A DNA stretch of 64,000 nucleotides from Alloscardovia macacae (GCF_002259705.1 NZ_MWWT01000009.1:124001-188000), one strand, 5' to 3'; shown: positions 35,520-45,694, numbered from the stretch's first letter. Made by a program: numbers and translations. The notes: generated by a model from the letters alone, not told the origin.

Positions 35520-38500
35520 TCAGGCGATGCAGTGCGGACCAAACATAGCCTTAATGTCCCCGTACAGCGACGCGTCCTTTTTCACGCGGAAGTTATCTCC
35601 GAACGTCACCACGAACGCCGAACCATCCTGCTGCACGACGGCGAGCTTCACCTCGCTGTATCCCGGATGATTATGCAGAATCGCGCTCAGCTCTTCCATG
35701 CGCGCGCCCTGGCAGACGGACTGCGGAAGCTTGAGCATGAGGACGGAATTATCCACGTCCTCGATGTGCGGCACTTCCATCTCCGCAGCTCGGATGGATA
35801 CCGATTCATCACGCGCTTCAGCGAAACCACGCACGCGCACTATGGTATCCACGTTCAGCTCCTGCGCATGGGCTTCATACGCTTTACCGAAGAAGAGGCA
35901 CTGAACCGATGCTTCCATGTCCTCCACCGTAATGATGGCCCACGGGTTCCCCTTCTTTGATATCTTACGCTCCACGCTCGTAATCAAGCCCGCTATGGTA
36001 ACCATAGTGCGCGGCTCGAAAGTATGCGCGTTATTCAGAAGCTGTGCGATGGATGTGTCACGCAGTCCTGCGAGTACACTTTCCATACCGGAGAGCGGAT
36101 GGTCGGACACGTACAGGCCGAGCATCTCGCGCTCGAAGTTCAGCTTCGTAGACTTATCCCACTCTTCGATGTCTGGCACGCGGATCTCCACGCCGGCATC
36201 TGGACCAAAGAGGCCGCCTGAGTCGGTGGCGCCGCCACCCAAAGCACCATCGTCCTCATTATCTCCGAAGTCTGCGAAGAGATCGAACTGTCCTTCTGCT
36301 TCCTTTCGCTTTATAGGAGCAGCGATGTCTATGGCCGCCTCATGAATGGTGACGAGAGCGCGGCGGTTTCCATCCGTGTTATCGAAGGCACCACCCTTAA
36401 TGAGGGACTCCACCATACGCTTATTCAGCACAGACAGCGGCACACGGTTCACGAAGTCGAGGAAGCTGACGAACTTACCCTTCTTCCCCTCGCGTTCCTT
36501 AATGATCTCGGTAACACGGTCTGCTCCCACATTACGGATAGCAGCCAGGCCGAAACGCACCACATCCCCCACTGCGGAGAACTGCAGCTGGGACTCATTA
36601 ATGTCTGGTGGCAGCACCTGGATACCCATGCGGCGCGCCTCGCCGAGGTAAAGAGCCGTCTTATTCTTATCATTCTTCGCATTTTCCAGCAGAGCTGCCA
36701 TGAACTCTGTAGGATAATGCGTCTTTAAGTACGCCGTCCAGTACGAAATAAGCCCGTATGCTGCCGAGTGCGCTTTATTAAAAGCGTATCCGGCGAATGG
36801 CACGAAGATGTCCCAGACCGCCTGAGCTGCTTCACGCGAGTACCCATGCTCTGCCATGCCTTCGAAGAATGGCACCTGTTCCTTCGCCAGCACTTCTGGC
36901 TTCTTCTTACCCATAGCGCGGCGCAGCACGTCTGCGCGGCCCAGCGAATATCCTGCGAGGATTCGTGCAGCAGACTGCACCTGCTCCTGGTAGACGATCA
37001 GTCCGTACGTCTCATCCAGGACCTCCGCCAGAGGCTCCGCCACTTCCGGATGGATAGGTACTATCTGCTGGAGGCCATTCTTACGCTTCGCATAATTATT
37101 ATGCGAGTCCACATCCATAGGACCCGGACGGTACAGGGCGATGAGAGCCGAGATGTCGTTAAAGTTATCCGGCTTCAGGGATTTGAGCAGGTTACGCATG
37201 CCATCCGAATCCAGCTGGAAGACGCCCAGGGTATCGCCACGCGAGAGCAGCTGGTAGGTCTCTTTATCATCGATAGGCACGTCCTGAATGTTAAATCCAG
37301 GCTTCCCATTCTGCTCGATGTTTGTGATGGTATCGCGGATAACCGTCAGGTTCGACAGGCCCAGGAAGTCCATCTTCACCAGTCCGAGAGTCTCACAGGT
37401 GTGATACTCGAAGGTGGTGGTCACGGTACCATCCGTGCGCTTGAGCAGCGGGGACGTATCGGTGATAGGATTCGACGCCATGATAGTGGCACACGCGTGC
37501 ACACCCGTCTGGCGGATAAGCCCTTCGATACCCATGGCCTGCTGCGTAATCTTCTGCACATCCTGGTTATCGTTATACAGGTTTCTAAACTCGACGGCCT
37601 CATCATAGCGCTTCGCATCTTTATTAAAGATGTCATGAACGGTGATATCCTTACCGCCCACTGCTGGCGGCAGGGCTTTCGTCATCATCTCGCCCATGGA
37701 GAAATCATAGTCCATGATGCGCGCCGAGTCTTTCAGAGCCTGCTTCGTCTTAATGGTACCGTAGGTGACGCACTGGGCCACTTTATCATGGCCATATTTA
37801 TTCGCCACATAGTCCAGGACGCGCATACGGCCTTCTGGGTCGAAGTCCACGTCGATATCCGGGAGAGACACACGCTCCGGGTTCAGGAAGCGCTCGAAGA
37901 TGAGGCCGTGCTTCAGTGGGTCGAGTTCCGTGATGCCCATAGCGTACGCCACCATGGATCCTGCAGCCGAGCCTCGGCCAGGTCCCACCATGATGCCGTG
38001 CTCTTTCGCCCAGTTAATGTAATCTGCCACCACGAGGAAGTATCCGCAGAACTGCATCTGGCAGATGACGCCGCACTCATAGTCCGCCTGGCGCGCTACT
38101 TCTTCTGGCACGCTACCGTTATAGCGACGCAGCAGACCGTCCTGCACGTGCTTGAGGAACAGCGACGTCTCATCCCAGCCCTCTGGGCAGTCAAACTCCG
38201 GCATGAACGCGCCGTCCTGATGGTCGTCGAAGATGACATTACAGCGCTCGGCTATCTCCACCGTGTTCCGGCATGCTTCAGGGAACTCAGAGAAAAGGTC
38301 ATACATCTGCTGGGCGGACTTAATGTAGTATCCCGAACCGTCAAACTTAAAGCGGTCTGCATCCGTCAGACGTGCGCCCGAGTTAATGCACAGCAGAGCG
38401 TCCTGTGCTGCGGCGTCTTCTTCTTTCGCATAGTGACTGTCATTCGTGACGACGAGAGGCGCGTTCAGCTTTTTCGCGATGTCGAGCAGCTCGCGACGCA

Positions 38501-39119
38501 CGCGCGTCTCGATGCTCAGACCGTGATCCATGAGCTCCACGTAGAAGTTTTCTTTACCGAAGATATCCTGGAACTCGCCTGCTGCACGCAGAGCTTCGTC
38601 ATACTGTCCGAGGCGAAGGCGCGTCTGCACTTCTCCCGACGGGCATCCGCTCGTGGCGATGACGCCTTTCGCATAGCGGTTCAGCACTTCGCGGTCCATG
38701 CGCGGCGACTTACCCATGAGACCTTCGAGGTTCGCCACGGAGGAGGCTTTCAGCAGGTTCGTCAGCCCCTCATCCGTTTCGGCGAGCATGGTCATGTGCG
38801 TGTACGAGCCGTTCGCGGAGACGTCATCGCGCTTCTGATCTTCCGACGTGCGCCAGTGCACGCGTGAGGTATCGAAACGCGACGTTCCTGGTGTCAAGTA
38901 CGCTTCGATGCCGATGATAGGCTTAATTCCAGCACCGACTGCTGTGGACCACAGCTCGTAGGCGCCGTGCATGTTCCCATGATCCGTGATGCCCACGGCC
39001 ACCTGCCCCTGCTCTTTAACGGCGCTGACGAGCTTGTCTATAGGCGCCGCGCCGTCGAGCATGGAGTAATGCGTGTGCACGTGGAGGTGGACGAAGTCCG
39101 AAGGTTTTACATCAGCCAT
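35520..39119 (-). CDS. dnaE: DNA polymerase III alpha subunit DnaE
   Basis: 1199 residues from MADVKPSDF, after which the PHP domain starts at once (FVHLHVHTHYSMLDG), as in other DnaE proteins. The frame is open for another 73 codons upstream without a good start signal; those codons are Arg/Ala-rich and not conserved in kind. Polymerase motifs: GPGRGSAAGSMVAYA, catalytic PDIDVDFDPEGR, and GVFQLDSDGM. The C-terminus has the helix-hairpin-helix and OB (MVTIAGLITSVERKISKKG) domains. It is the replicative polymerase. The gene follows rluD by 77 nt. Confidence 0.95.
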   Translation of the reverse strand: MADVKPSDFVHLHVHTHYSMLDGAAPIDKLVSAVKEQGQVAVGITDHGNMHGAYELWSTAVGAGIKPIIGIEAYLTPGTSRFDTSRVHWRTSEDQKRDDVSANGSYTHMTMLAETDEGLTNLLKASSVANLEGLMGKSPRMDREVLNRYAKGVIATSGCPSGEVQTRLRLGQYDEALRAAGEFQDIFGKENFYVELMDHGLSIETRVRRELLDIAKKLNAPLVVTNDSHYAKEEDAAAQDALLCINSGARLTDADRFKFDGSGYYIKSAQQMYDLFSEFPEACRNTVEIAERCNVIFDDHQDGAFMPEFDCPEGWDETSLFLKHVQDGLLRRYNGSVPEEVARQADYECGVICQMQFCGYFLVVADYINWAKEHGIMVGPGRGSAAGSMVAYAMGITELDPLKHGLIFERFLNPERVSLPDIDVDFDPEGRMRVLDYVANKYGHDKVAQCVTYGTIKTKQALKDSARIMDYDFSMGEMMTKALPPAVGGKDITVHDIFNKDAKRYDEAVEFRNLYNDNQDVQKITQQAMGIEGLIRQTGVHACATIMASNPITDTSPLLKRTDGTVTTTFEYHTCETLGLVKMDFLGLSNLTVIRDTITNIEQNGKPGFNIQDVPIDDKETYQLLSRGDTLGVFQLDSDGMRNLLKSLKPDNFNDISALIALYRPGPMDVDSHNNYAKRKNGLQQIVPIHPEVAEPLAEVLDETYGLIVYQEQVQSAARILAGYSLGRADVLRRAMGKKKPEVLAKEQVPFFEGMAEHGYSREAAQAVWDIFVPFAGYAFNKAHSAAYGLISYWTAYLKTHYPTEFMAALLENAKNDKNKTALYLGEARRMGIQVLPPDINESQLQFSAVGDVVRFGLAAIRNVGADRVTEIIKEREGKKGKFVSFLDFVNRVPLSVLNKRMVESLIKGGAFDNTDGNRRALVTIHEAAIDIAAPIKRKEAEGQFDLFADFGDNEDDGALGGGATDSGGLFGPDAGVEIRVPDIEEWDKSTKLNFEREMLGLYVSDHPLSGMESVLAGLRDTSIAQLLNNAHTFEPRTMVTIAGLITSVERKISKKGNPWAIITVEDMEASVQCLFFGKAYEAHAQELNVDTIVRVRGFAEARDESVSIRAAEMEVPHIEDVDNSVLMLKLPQSVCQGARMEELSAILHNHPGYSEVKLAVVQQDGSAFVVTFGDNFRVKKDASLYGDIKAMFGPHCIA

Positions 39120-39196
39120 GCATTCTAGAGTAGTGTCCGCCCACGATGTTTGCGCGAAGAAGAGGCGCCGTCCAGCGTTCGCCGGCGTGGCGCGTT

Positions 39197-40132
39197 TTAC
39201 TGCTCGTTCGCGCGCTGCTCGGCTCGCCCACGCAGCACGTCGAGCGCGTGCAGAAGGTCCGCTGGGATGCTGGATTCGACCACCGTCCACACGTGCGTGC
39301 GCGGATGCTTGAATTCCAATTTTTTCGCATGCAGCCACTGCCTCTCCACGCCGGTAGCCTCAGCAAGGCGAGGATTCGCCCCATACATGGAGTCGCCCAG
39401 CAGAGGGTGCCCCAGAGAAGAGAAATGCACACGAATCTGGTGTGTGCGTCCTGTCTCGAGATTCACACTCACATACGTGGCTTCGGAGAAACGTTCGAGC
39501 ACATCCCAGTGCGTCACAGCAGGCTTACCCGCTGGGGTGACTGTGAAGCGGAAGTCCGAGACACGGTCGCGGCCGATGGGTGCTTCGATGGTGGCACGGT
39601 CCTGAGTGAGATTCCCCTGAACCACAGCATGGTAGGTCTTCACCACTTCATGCTCAGAGAACTGTCGGCGCATCTCTTTATAGGCGAGTTCAGACTTACA
39701 CACGAGCATGAGACCACTGGTACCCACGTCGAGACGACTCACTATACCCTGGCGTCCTGCAGCACCATAATCCGTAATGTGCACGCCACGCCCCAGCAAA
39801 GACCCGAGGACTGTAGGGCCAGTCCACCCAGCAGATGCGTGTGCTGCCATGCCCACAGGCTTATCCACTACGACCACATCCTCGTCTTCATAAAGGATGG
39901 GCATGGTGGTGTCGATAGGTTCTGGCTCAGGAGCCTCTTCGACGATGTCGAGTTCGATCATGTCGTGTGCAGCTATCTTCGCCGACTTATCACTCGTACG
40001 TCCTACGAGTTTCGCCTGCCCCGAATCAATGAGCACAGCTGCAGCAGAGCGCGAGACACCCATCATCTTTGCGATGACTACGTCGAAGCGCTTGCCGAGA
40101 AGAGCATCAGGAGCAGGAAGTATGCGTGGCAT
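39197..40132 (-). CDS. rluD: RluD-family 23S rRNA pseudouridine synthase
   Basis: 311 residues. N-terminal S4 RNA-binding domain (LLGKRFDVVIAKMMGVSRSAAAVLID), then the RluA/RluD catalytic domain with the active Asp in VSRLDVGTSGLMLV and the downstream GRTHQIRVHFSSLGHPLLGD. It makes pseudouridines in helix 69 of 23S rRNA. Its ATG overlaps the lspA stop by one base; the lspA-rluD pair is conserved in many Gram-positives. Confidence 0.94.
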   Translation of the reverse strand: MPRILPAPDALLGKRFDVVIAKMMGVSRSAAAVLIDSGQAKLVGRTSDKSAKIAAHDMIELDIVEEAPEPEPIDTTMPILYEDEDVVVVDKPVGMAAHASAGWTGPTVLGSLLGRGVHITDYGAAGRQGIVSRLDVGTSGLMLVCKSELAYKEMRRQFSEHEVVKTYHAVVQGNLTQDRATIEAPIGRDRVSDFRFTVTPAGKPAVTHWDVLERFSEATYVSVNLETGRTHQIRVHFSSLGHPLLGDSMYGANPRLAEATGVERQWLHAKKLEFKHPRTHVWTVVESSIPADLLHALDVLRGRAEQRANEQ

Positions 40133-40707
40133 TAGTCACGTGCCTCCCCGGCAGATGTGGTGGAGGAAGAATTGGCAGAATCAAAGAGCAGGGAGTCCAT
40201 GCGCGCTATGCCAGTCTTCACACCCAGCAGCATGCAGCCGATAATGCTCACAGCCGCAAAGCCGAGGATAATGTCCGCCACATTCCCCACGAACGGGCCG
40301 TAATTTATGAAGTCTACCACGCGACCGTTCAGGAAGCCCTGCGCATACAGAACGCGGTCGATGAGATTCCCCACCGCACCCGAGACCGTCAGTCCCAGCG
40401 CGAGCGCCCACCACACGCTCGTGGTACGAAGTGCAAAAAACCCGATGGCACACGCAGCAGCAAGCGCGAACAGCGAGATAATCCACGTGACGGACGAGCC
40501 GAAACCAAGCGACGCACCCGGATTATGCAGAAGCATGAGGCTGATGCGCAGTGGCCCCAGGCTCAGGACTGGAATATCCTGGCCGGCGCTGAGATGAGCC
40601 AGAGCCCAGCTCTTCGTCCACTGATCGAGAACGAGTCCCACTATGACTGTAGAACAAAAGACGGCCACAGGGACATGTGACCGTCTTTCTGAAGTGCAGA
40701 CCACCAC
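40132..40707 (-). CDS. lspA: Lipoprotein signal peptidase (signal peptidase II)
   Basis: 191 residues with four membrane segments. Catalytic Asp residues lie in GAVGNLIDRV and VVDFINYGPFVGNVADI; the NPGASLGF motif is also present. It removes signal peptides of lipoproteins such as the two binding proteins in this window. The GTG start lies in the divIVA stop (TAGTG), so translation is coupled. The C-terminal tail is polar and Ser-rich. Confidence 0.95.
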   Translation of the reverse strand: MVVCTSERRSHVPVAVFCSTVIVGLVLDQWTKSWALAHLSAGQDIPVLSLGPLRISLMLLHNPGASLGFGSSVTWIISLFALAAACAIGFFALRTTSVWWALALGLTVSGAVGNLIDRVLYAQGFLNGRVVDFINYGPFVGNVADIILGFAAVSIIGCMLLGVKTGIARMDSLLFDSANSSSTTSAGEARD

Positions 40708-42026
40708 TACTTGGTACCCTGCTCGTTCTTCTTCTCGGTAGGATAATTATCCGAGGTGCTGATCTGTGCAGACAGACCGCTGAGGAAGTCCGTAAGACGA
40801 GAACGGTAGTCCGCTTCGAACTGCTTGAGGCTCTCGATGTTTCCTTCGATGACCTTCGAGTCTGCGTACAGCTTATCCTTCACCTGGCGAGAGTAGTTAT
40901 CTGCATCATCATGCGTCTTCGCCGAGTAGTCTTCAGCTGCCTTCTTCACCTGGGTCTCGTATGCGTCTGCATCCGAGCGAACCTTTGCGGAGTACTCATC
41001 GGCTTCGTTACGGGTGACAGACGAGTAGTTATCCGCATCATTACGAGTACGAGCAGAATATGCATCTGCACCTGTGCGCGTGGTCTTATCGTACGCGTTT
41101 GCTTCAGCCACGAGACGGTCACGAGTCTCTTCACCTTCGGCGATGAGTTCAGCGTTCTGCGCCTTACCCTTATCCACGTACTGATCGTGCAGCTGCATAG
41201 CAAGGGCGAGCATAGCGGTAGCACGCTCTGGCTCGGAGTTTGCGTCGATACCTGCGGAGGAGATCTTCTGCAGGCTACCGGTCTCTGAGCTAGGCTCAAG
41301 GGAGGATACCTGCTTACGCAGGCTCTCTTCACGGTCGCGAGAATCCTTCAGGTCCTGCGTGAGCTTCTCTATCTGTGCACGCAGCGAGGTGACCTGCTCA
41401 TCCTTTTCAGATGCAGTGGTGTTCGACGCTTCGAGCTGAGCCTGAGTCTGCTGAAGAACCTCCGTGGCTTCCTTCAGCTGAGAGTTCGCCTTATTCAGCT
41501 CAGCGCGCAGCTGCTCGCCACTATTAATATATTCATCACGTTCGCGCTTTACAGCTTCGAGCTGGTCTCCCAGAGCCTTCGCAGAGTCTCCACCTTCTGC
41601 CGCCTGAGCGGTGAGCTGGTCTATCTGCTCGTTCAGCTGATCCACCTGAGTCTTCAGCTGGGTATTCTGCGCGGTAAGAGTCTCTACCTGCTCGCGTGCG
41701 GCAGACACAGCCTTCTCCTGCTCAGCCTCATGGGCAGCGGCTTCTTCGCCCGCCTGAGAAGCCCGGCTCGCCTGAGATTCAGCCTGCTGAATCAGCTCGC
41801 GTAGCTTAGTATTTTCTTCAGTCAGTTCCGCTATCTTGTTATTCAGTGGAGCTACATCCGTACCGAGAGAGGCCGTAGCACTCGTCACTGCCTGAGAACC
41901 GAGGTTCTCCACCGTTACGACGACTTCATCGAGGAAGTCATCCACAGCATCGATGTCATAACCTTCCTTAAACCGCACGGTAGGGAAAGTGTGCTTCTGA
42001 ATATCTTGTGGTGTTAAAAGGGCCAT
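40707..42026 (-). CDS. divIVA: DivIVA/Wag31 polar growth and division protein
   Basis: 439 residues from MALLTPQD, preceded by GAGGTGA. The N-terminal lipid-binding DivIVA motif (LTPQDIQKHTFP ... GYDIDAVDDFLDEV) is followed by a long Gln/Glu/Ala-rich coiled coil (about 75-290). Near the C-terminus five or six imperfect repeats of about 11 residues (NDADNYSSVTR, NEADEYSAKVR, SDADAYETQVK) precede the tail. DivIVA marks negatively curved membrane and directs polar cell-wall synthesis. It lies in the ftsZ-sepF-yggT-divIVA-lspA division cluster. Confidence 0.95.
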   Translation of the reverse strand: MALLTPQDIQKHTFPTVRFKEGYDIDAVDDFLDEVVVTVENLGSQAVTSATASLGTDVAPLNNKIAELTEENTKLRELIQQAESQASRASQAGEEAAAHEAEQEKAVSAAREQVETLTAQNTQLKTQVDQLNEQIDQLTAQAAEGGDSAKALGDQLEAVKRERDEYINSGEQLRAELNKANSQLKEATEVLQQTQAQLEASNTTASEKDEQVTSLRAQIEKLTQDLKDSRDREESLRKQVSSLEPSSETGSLQKISSAGIDANSEPERATAMLALAMQLHDQYVDKGKAQNAELIAEGEETRDRLVAEANAYDKTTRTGADAYSARTRNDADNYSSVTRNEADEYSAKVRSDADAYETQVKKAAEDYSAKTHDDADNYSRQVKDKLYADSKVIEGNIESLKQFEADYRSRLTDFLSGLSAQISTSDNYPTEKKNEQGTK

Positions 42027-42184
42027 CGAGCTCTTCACCTCACTTTTGACTCCATCGAGCCACTCGTTTACGATTTCTTTACTATTTTAACACGTTAGCT
42101 GTAACGTATGACGTGACACGCGTTCTGCTCGTTCACTTTTCTGGTTCATGAGTACGTTTTATATGCACTCTTTAACTCAGTGCT

Positions 42185-42484
42185 TTACAGAATGATTCTG
42201 AGGAGCCCTAAGACGAACCATAAAACGAGGAAGCTCACATCGAAGGATACAGGTCCGAAGGGGATGGGCCGAATGTAGCGTCTCAGGAAGTTCAGAGGTG
42301 GGTCAGTGACCACATACACAGCATTCACCAGAGTATAGACCACTCCGCGCGGCTGCCAGCGAGACAGCACTGCCACCCAGTCGAGGATAAGACGGATGAA
42401 CAGGATGGCCATATATGCCTCGATGAGCCAGTGAAGGACGAGGAAGATAAGCGTGAGCGCCGTCAGGGATGTGAATGCTACCAT
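42185..42484 (-). CDS. YggT-family membrane protein
   Basis: 99 residues with two membrane blocks and the YggT hallmark PLNFLRRYIRP between them. YggT proteins lie next to sepF and divIVA in Gram-positive division clusters; the molecular role is unknown. It follows sepF by 38 nt. Confidence 0.93.
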   Translation of the reverse strand: MVAFTSLTALTLIFLVLHWLIEAYMAILFIRLILDWVAVLSRWQPRGVVYTLVNAVYVVTDPPLNFLRRYIRPIPFGPVSFDVSFLVLWFVLGLLRIIL

Positions 42485-42522
42485 AATGTTACTATCGTGA
42501 ACCTCTCCTATGGAACCGCTAC

Positions 42523-43056
42523 CTACTCGAACAGCCCAGCAGTGCCACTCTTATCCGTCTGCTCCGGACGAATGGACACCGCTGCAGGGCTCAGGAGCCA
42601 CACACGCGGGGTAACGCGCTCCACCGATCCGCGTACGCCGAAGACCACCCCCGTAGCGAAGTCCACGATGCGCTGCGCATCCTTATCCGCTACTCCCGTG
42701 AGGTTCAGAACCACTGGGGTACCGTCACGTAGCGCACGACCCACACCCTCCACCTCGTTATAGCTGCGTGGGTGGATGGTGGTAATGCGGTTCATCACAG
42801 ACTTCGGGAAAGCAGTGGACGTCGAGCCGTTCGCAGACACGCCAGCCCCTGCTCCCCCGCCTGAAGTGGCGAGTGGAGCAGAGCCACCGCGGCCTGTAGC
42901 CACGATGCGCTGCGCTTGAGCGCTGAGCGTATCATCGCGGTCGAAGTCCGTCTCACGCTGGTCTTCCGTCTCTTCGAGGGTGACGTTATCATCATCCAAA
43001 TCTTCCGGATCTGCCAGTCCAAAGAAGCTTAAGCCTCTGTTAAATACTCCTGCCAT
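42523..43056 (-). CDS. sepF: Cell division protein SepF
   Basis: 177 residues. The N-terminal amphipathic membrane-binding helix (MAGVFNRGLSFFGL) is followed by an acidic linker and the SepF core (TIHPRSYNEVEGVGRALRDG, VVLNLTGVADKDAQRIVDFA, VFGVRGSVERV). In actinobacteria, which lack FtsA, SepF is the membrane tether of FtsZ. It lies 67 nt after ftsZ. The C-terminal tail is short. Confidence 0.95.
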   Translation of the reverse strand: MAGVFNRGLSFFGLADPEDLDDDNVTLEETEDQRETDFDRDDTLSAQAQRIVATGRGGSAPLATSGGGAGAGVSANGSTSTAFPKSVMNRITTIHPRSYNEVEGVGRALRDGTPVVLNLTGVADKDAQRIVDFATGVVFGVRGSVERVTPRVWLLSPAAVSIRPEQTDKSGTAGLFE

Positions 43057-43123
43057 TCCTCGTTCTCCTTCTGCTTGGCTACTGCCCTGCTCGCTAGTCC
43101 TGCTGCCCTATCTCTTCTTCGTC

Positions 43124-44428
43124 TTAGCGCAAGAACTCAGGAATCTGCATCATGTCGTCGAAAGAGTAGCCTTCGTCGTCATCATCCTCCGCAGGAGCCT
43201 GTGGAGCTACCTGTGGAAGTGCTGCGGATACTGGCTGGGCCGCTGGAGCCGCTACTGGAGCTGCCTGAGTCTGCTGAGACTGAGAAGCATCTGGCTGGGC
43301 GGCCTGCACTGGCTGCGCAGACTGAACTGGCTGGCTGAGCTGTGCAGCAGGAGCAGCCTGCACAACAGCCGGAGCCTGGTCCATCTGTGCCTGAACGGCC
43401 TGCGCGGCTGACTGTACCGCTACGCTCGTGAGGAGCTCGTTCGTCTGCTGACCTGCTTCCTCACTATCTTCATTAAAACCGAAACCTGTAGCGATAACCG
43501 TAATGGCCATCTCGTCCCCGAGGGTATCATCAAGCGCAGAGCCCCAGATGATGTTCGCATCTGGGTGCGCTATCTTATGGATGAGATCCATAGCTGTGCT
43601 CATCTCAAACAAGCCCATGTCCTGAGCGCCGAAGAAGGTAACGAGGATACCGTTCGCACCATCTATCTCACCGTCCAGCATAGGAGAGCTCATAGCCAGC
43701 TCCATCGCCTGCACTGCGCGGTCCTGCCCACGGCTACGTCCCATACCGAAGATAGCAGTGCCCGAGTCCTTCAGAACGGAGGTGACATCCGCGAAGTCTA
43801 CGTTAATGTATGCATTCGCGTCGAGAATCTCCGTAATACCCTTCACACCAGCCAGAAGTGCCTGGTCTGCGTTATGGAAGGCATCGATCATAGAGATAGT
43901 GCGGTCCGAGATGTCGAGCAAGCGGTCGTTCGAGATGACGATGAGTGCATCGACTTCACCGCGCAGCTTTTCTATACCCTGCTCTGCAGAAGCACTACGA
44001 CGTCGCCCTTCGAAGGAGAATGGACGAGACACGACAGCTACAGTGAGAGCACCCTGTTCGCGTGCAGCACGCGCCACGATAGGGCTGGCACCCGTACCTG
44101 TACCACCGCCCTCACCAGCAGTGATGAAGACGAGGTCAGAGCCCTTCAGAGCCTGCTCGATGTCCGACTGGTGGTCCTGCGCAGCCTTCGCACCACGCTC
44201 AGGATCTGCACCAGCACCGAGACCACGACTCGTGTCATCCGCAAGAGATATCTTCACATCTGCTTCGCTGCGCGCGAGGTCTTTATCATCCGTATTAATG
44301 GCCACGAACTCCACGTTCGTCAGCCCATCACCTATCATACGGTTTACAGCATTTCCACCTGCACCGCCTACACCTACGACCTTAATAACGGTGCTGCTGT
44401 TCAGTGTATGCTCCTGATTCTCGCTCAT
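43124..44428 (-). CDS. ftsZ: Cell division protein FtsZ
   Basis: 434 residues from the ATG preceded by TAGGAGCACG. GTPase signature GEGGGTGTGASPIVA, N-terminal VVGVGGAGGNAVNRM, T7 loop NVDFADV. After about residue 315 comes an Ala/Gln/Pro/Val-rich linker (PVQSAQPVQAAQP) and then the conserved C-terminal peptide DDMMQIPEFLR, the docking site for SepF. Forms the division ring. Confidence 0.97.
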   Translation of the reverse strand: MSENQEHTLNSSTVIKVVGVGGAGGNAVNRMIGDGLTNVEFVAINTDDKDLARSEADVKISLADDTSRGLGAGADPERGAKAAQDHQSDIEQALKGSDLVFITAGEGGGTGTGASPIVARAAREQGALTVAVVSRPFSFEGRRRSASAEQGIEKLRGEVDALIVISNDRLLDISDRTISMIDAFHNADQALLAGVKGITEILDANAYINVDFADVTSVLKDSGTAIFGMGRSRGQDRAVQAMELAMSSPMLDGEIDGANGILVTFFGAQDMGLFEMSTAMDLIHKIAHPDANIIWGSALDDTLGDEMAITVIATGFGFNEDSEEAGQQTNELLTSVAVQSAAQAVQAQMDQAPAVVQAAPAAQLSQPVQSAQPVQAAQPDASQSQQTQAAPVAAPAAQPVSAALPQVAPQAPAEDDDDEGYSFDDMMQIPEFLR

Positions 44429-44527
44429 CGTGCTCCTATCCATAAACGTCTACACACCACTGTAATACATTTCCTGCCCAAGTCTGGCGCGTGTAAGTAA
44501 AATTCTTCAGAAATTCTGAGAGGAATC

Positions 44528-45694
44528 TTAATACGACGCATCCATAGGGTCATCCGCGAACATATCTTCACGCTCCTCATGGGTCATGGCTCGCGAATCC
44601 AGCCACCCGTAAGGCAGATGTACTTTCTTTGCGAAGCGCACGCGCCCACGCGGCTTATCTGCTATGGCCATAGGGAACTCTACCTCGCGGTCAAACTTCG
44701 CCACCTCAGCCTCGACATCCGCCACGCTTTCACACTTCATGAAGGCTGCACGCGTTCCTCCGCCCACCGGGAAACCTTTCAGATACCACGCGACGTGCTT
44801 TCTGAGGTCATGCACTGCCATCATCTCATCACCTTCATAGAATGCTGTCAGCAGCTGTGCGTGCCGCACGATAATGTCCCCCACCTGACCGAGCGTAGGG
44901 TTTATGCGCTCGCTGCTTCCCGCGAAAGCGTTCGCGATGTCGCCGAAGAGCCACGGGCGCCCCTGGCAGCCGCGCCCTATGGCCACGCCCGCGCATCCGG
45001 TTTCGCGTACCATCTCGACGGCGTCTTCCGCTGTCCAGATGTCCCCGTTTCCTATGACTGGGATGTCCAATTCTTCCACCAGCGCACCGATCTTCTCCCA
45101 TTCGGAATGCCCACCGTAATACTGCGCTGTGGTGCGTGCGTGGAGCGTGACTGCCTTGCAGCCTTCCTCCTGCGCGATCATGGCTGCATCGTGGAAGGTG
45201 GTATGGTCATCATCGATACCCACACGAATCTTCGCCGTTACCGGAATGCCTGCTGGAGATGCTACAGAGACGACCTTGTGAAGAACGTCACGGAACAGGT
45301 CATTCTTCCATGGCAGCGCAGAACCGCCACCTTTACGCGTGACTTTCGGAACCGGGCAGCCGAAATTGAGATCGATATGATCAGCCATGTTCTCATCGAC
45401 GACGATGCGGGCGGCCTGCTCGACGATGGAAGGATTCACCCCATACAGCTGCAGAGAGCGGTACTTCTCAGACGGGTCGAACTGGCACAAGCGCAAAGCC
45501 TTAGGATTACGCGCCACGAGAGCACGCGCCGTAATCATCTCAGCCACGTACAAGCCGTCCGGGCCGAACTCGCGGCACAGCATGCGGAACGGCCAGTTCG
45601 TCACGCCGGCCATAGGCGAAAGCACGACAGGTGTCTGAACGGTATGGTTCCCGAGGTCTAAAGGAGAAAGCTGAACGGAAGATGTCATACGCAT
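44528..45694 (-). CDS. dusB: tRNA-dihydrouridine synthase (DusB-type)
   Basis: 388 residues, FMN-binding barrel with VVLSPMAGVTNWPFRMLCRE at the start, the DLNFGCPVPKVTRKGGGSAL catalytic loop carrying Cys, VTAKIRVG, and VIGNGDIWTAEDA phosphate-binding turn. It reduces uridines in the tRNA D-loop. Start is either of two ATGs at 45694 and 45688; no strong ribosome-binding site. The C-terminal 60 residues form the usual helical tRNA-binding domain. Confidence 0.93.
   Translation of the reverse strand: MRMTSSVQLSPLDLGNHTVQTPVVLSPMAGVTNWPFRMLCREFGPDGLYVAEMITARALVARNPKALRLCQFDPSEKYRSLQLYGVNPSIVEQAARIVVDENMADHIDLNFGCPVPKVTRKGGGSALPWKNDLFRDVLHKVVSVASPAGIPVTAKIRVGIDDDHTTFHDAAMIAQEEGCKAVTLHARTTAQYYGGHSEWEKIGALVEELDIPVIGNGDIWTAEDAVEMVRETGCAGVAIGRGCQGRPWLFGDIANAFAGSSERINPTLGQVGDIIVRHAQLLTAFYEGDEMMAVHDLRKHVAWYLKGFPVGGGTRAAFMKCESVADVEAEVAKFDREVEFPMAIADKPRGRVRFAKKVHLPYGWLDSRAMTHEEREDMFADDPMDASY

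Noticed and set aside
36768-38867. A 699-codon open frame on the plus strand
   Set aside because: It lies wholly opposite dnaE, whose motifs are intact, and its translation has no recognisable domain. High-G+C codon bias leaves antisense frames open.
39120-39338. N-terminal extension of DnaE
   Set aside because: The conserved PHP domain begins directly after the ATG at 39119; the extra codons have no start signal and an Arg/Ala-rich composition.
44579-45661. A 360-codon plus-strand frame
   Set aside because: It is antisense to dusB, which carries all family motifs.
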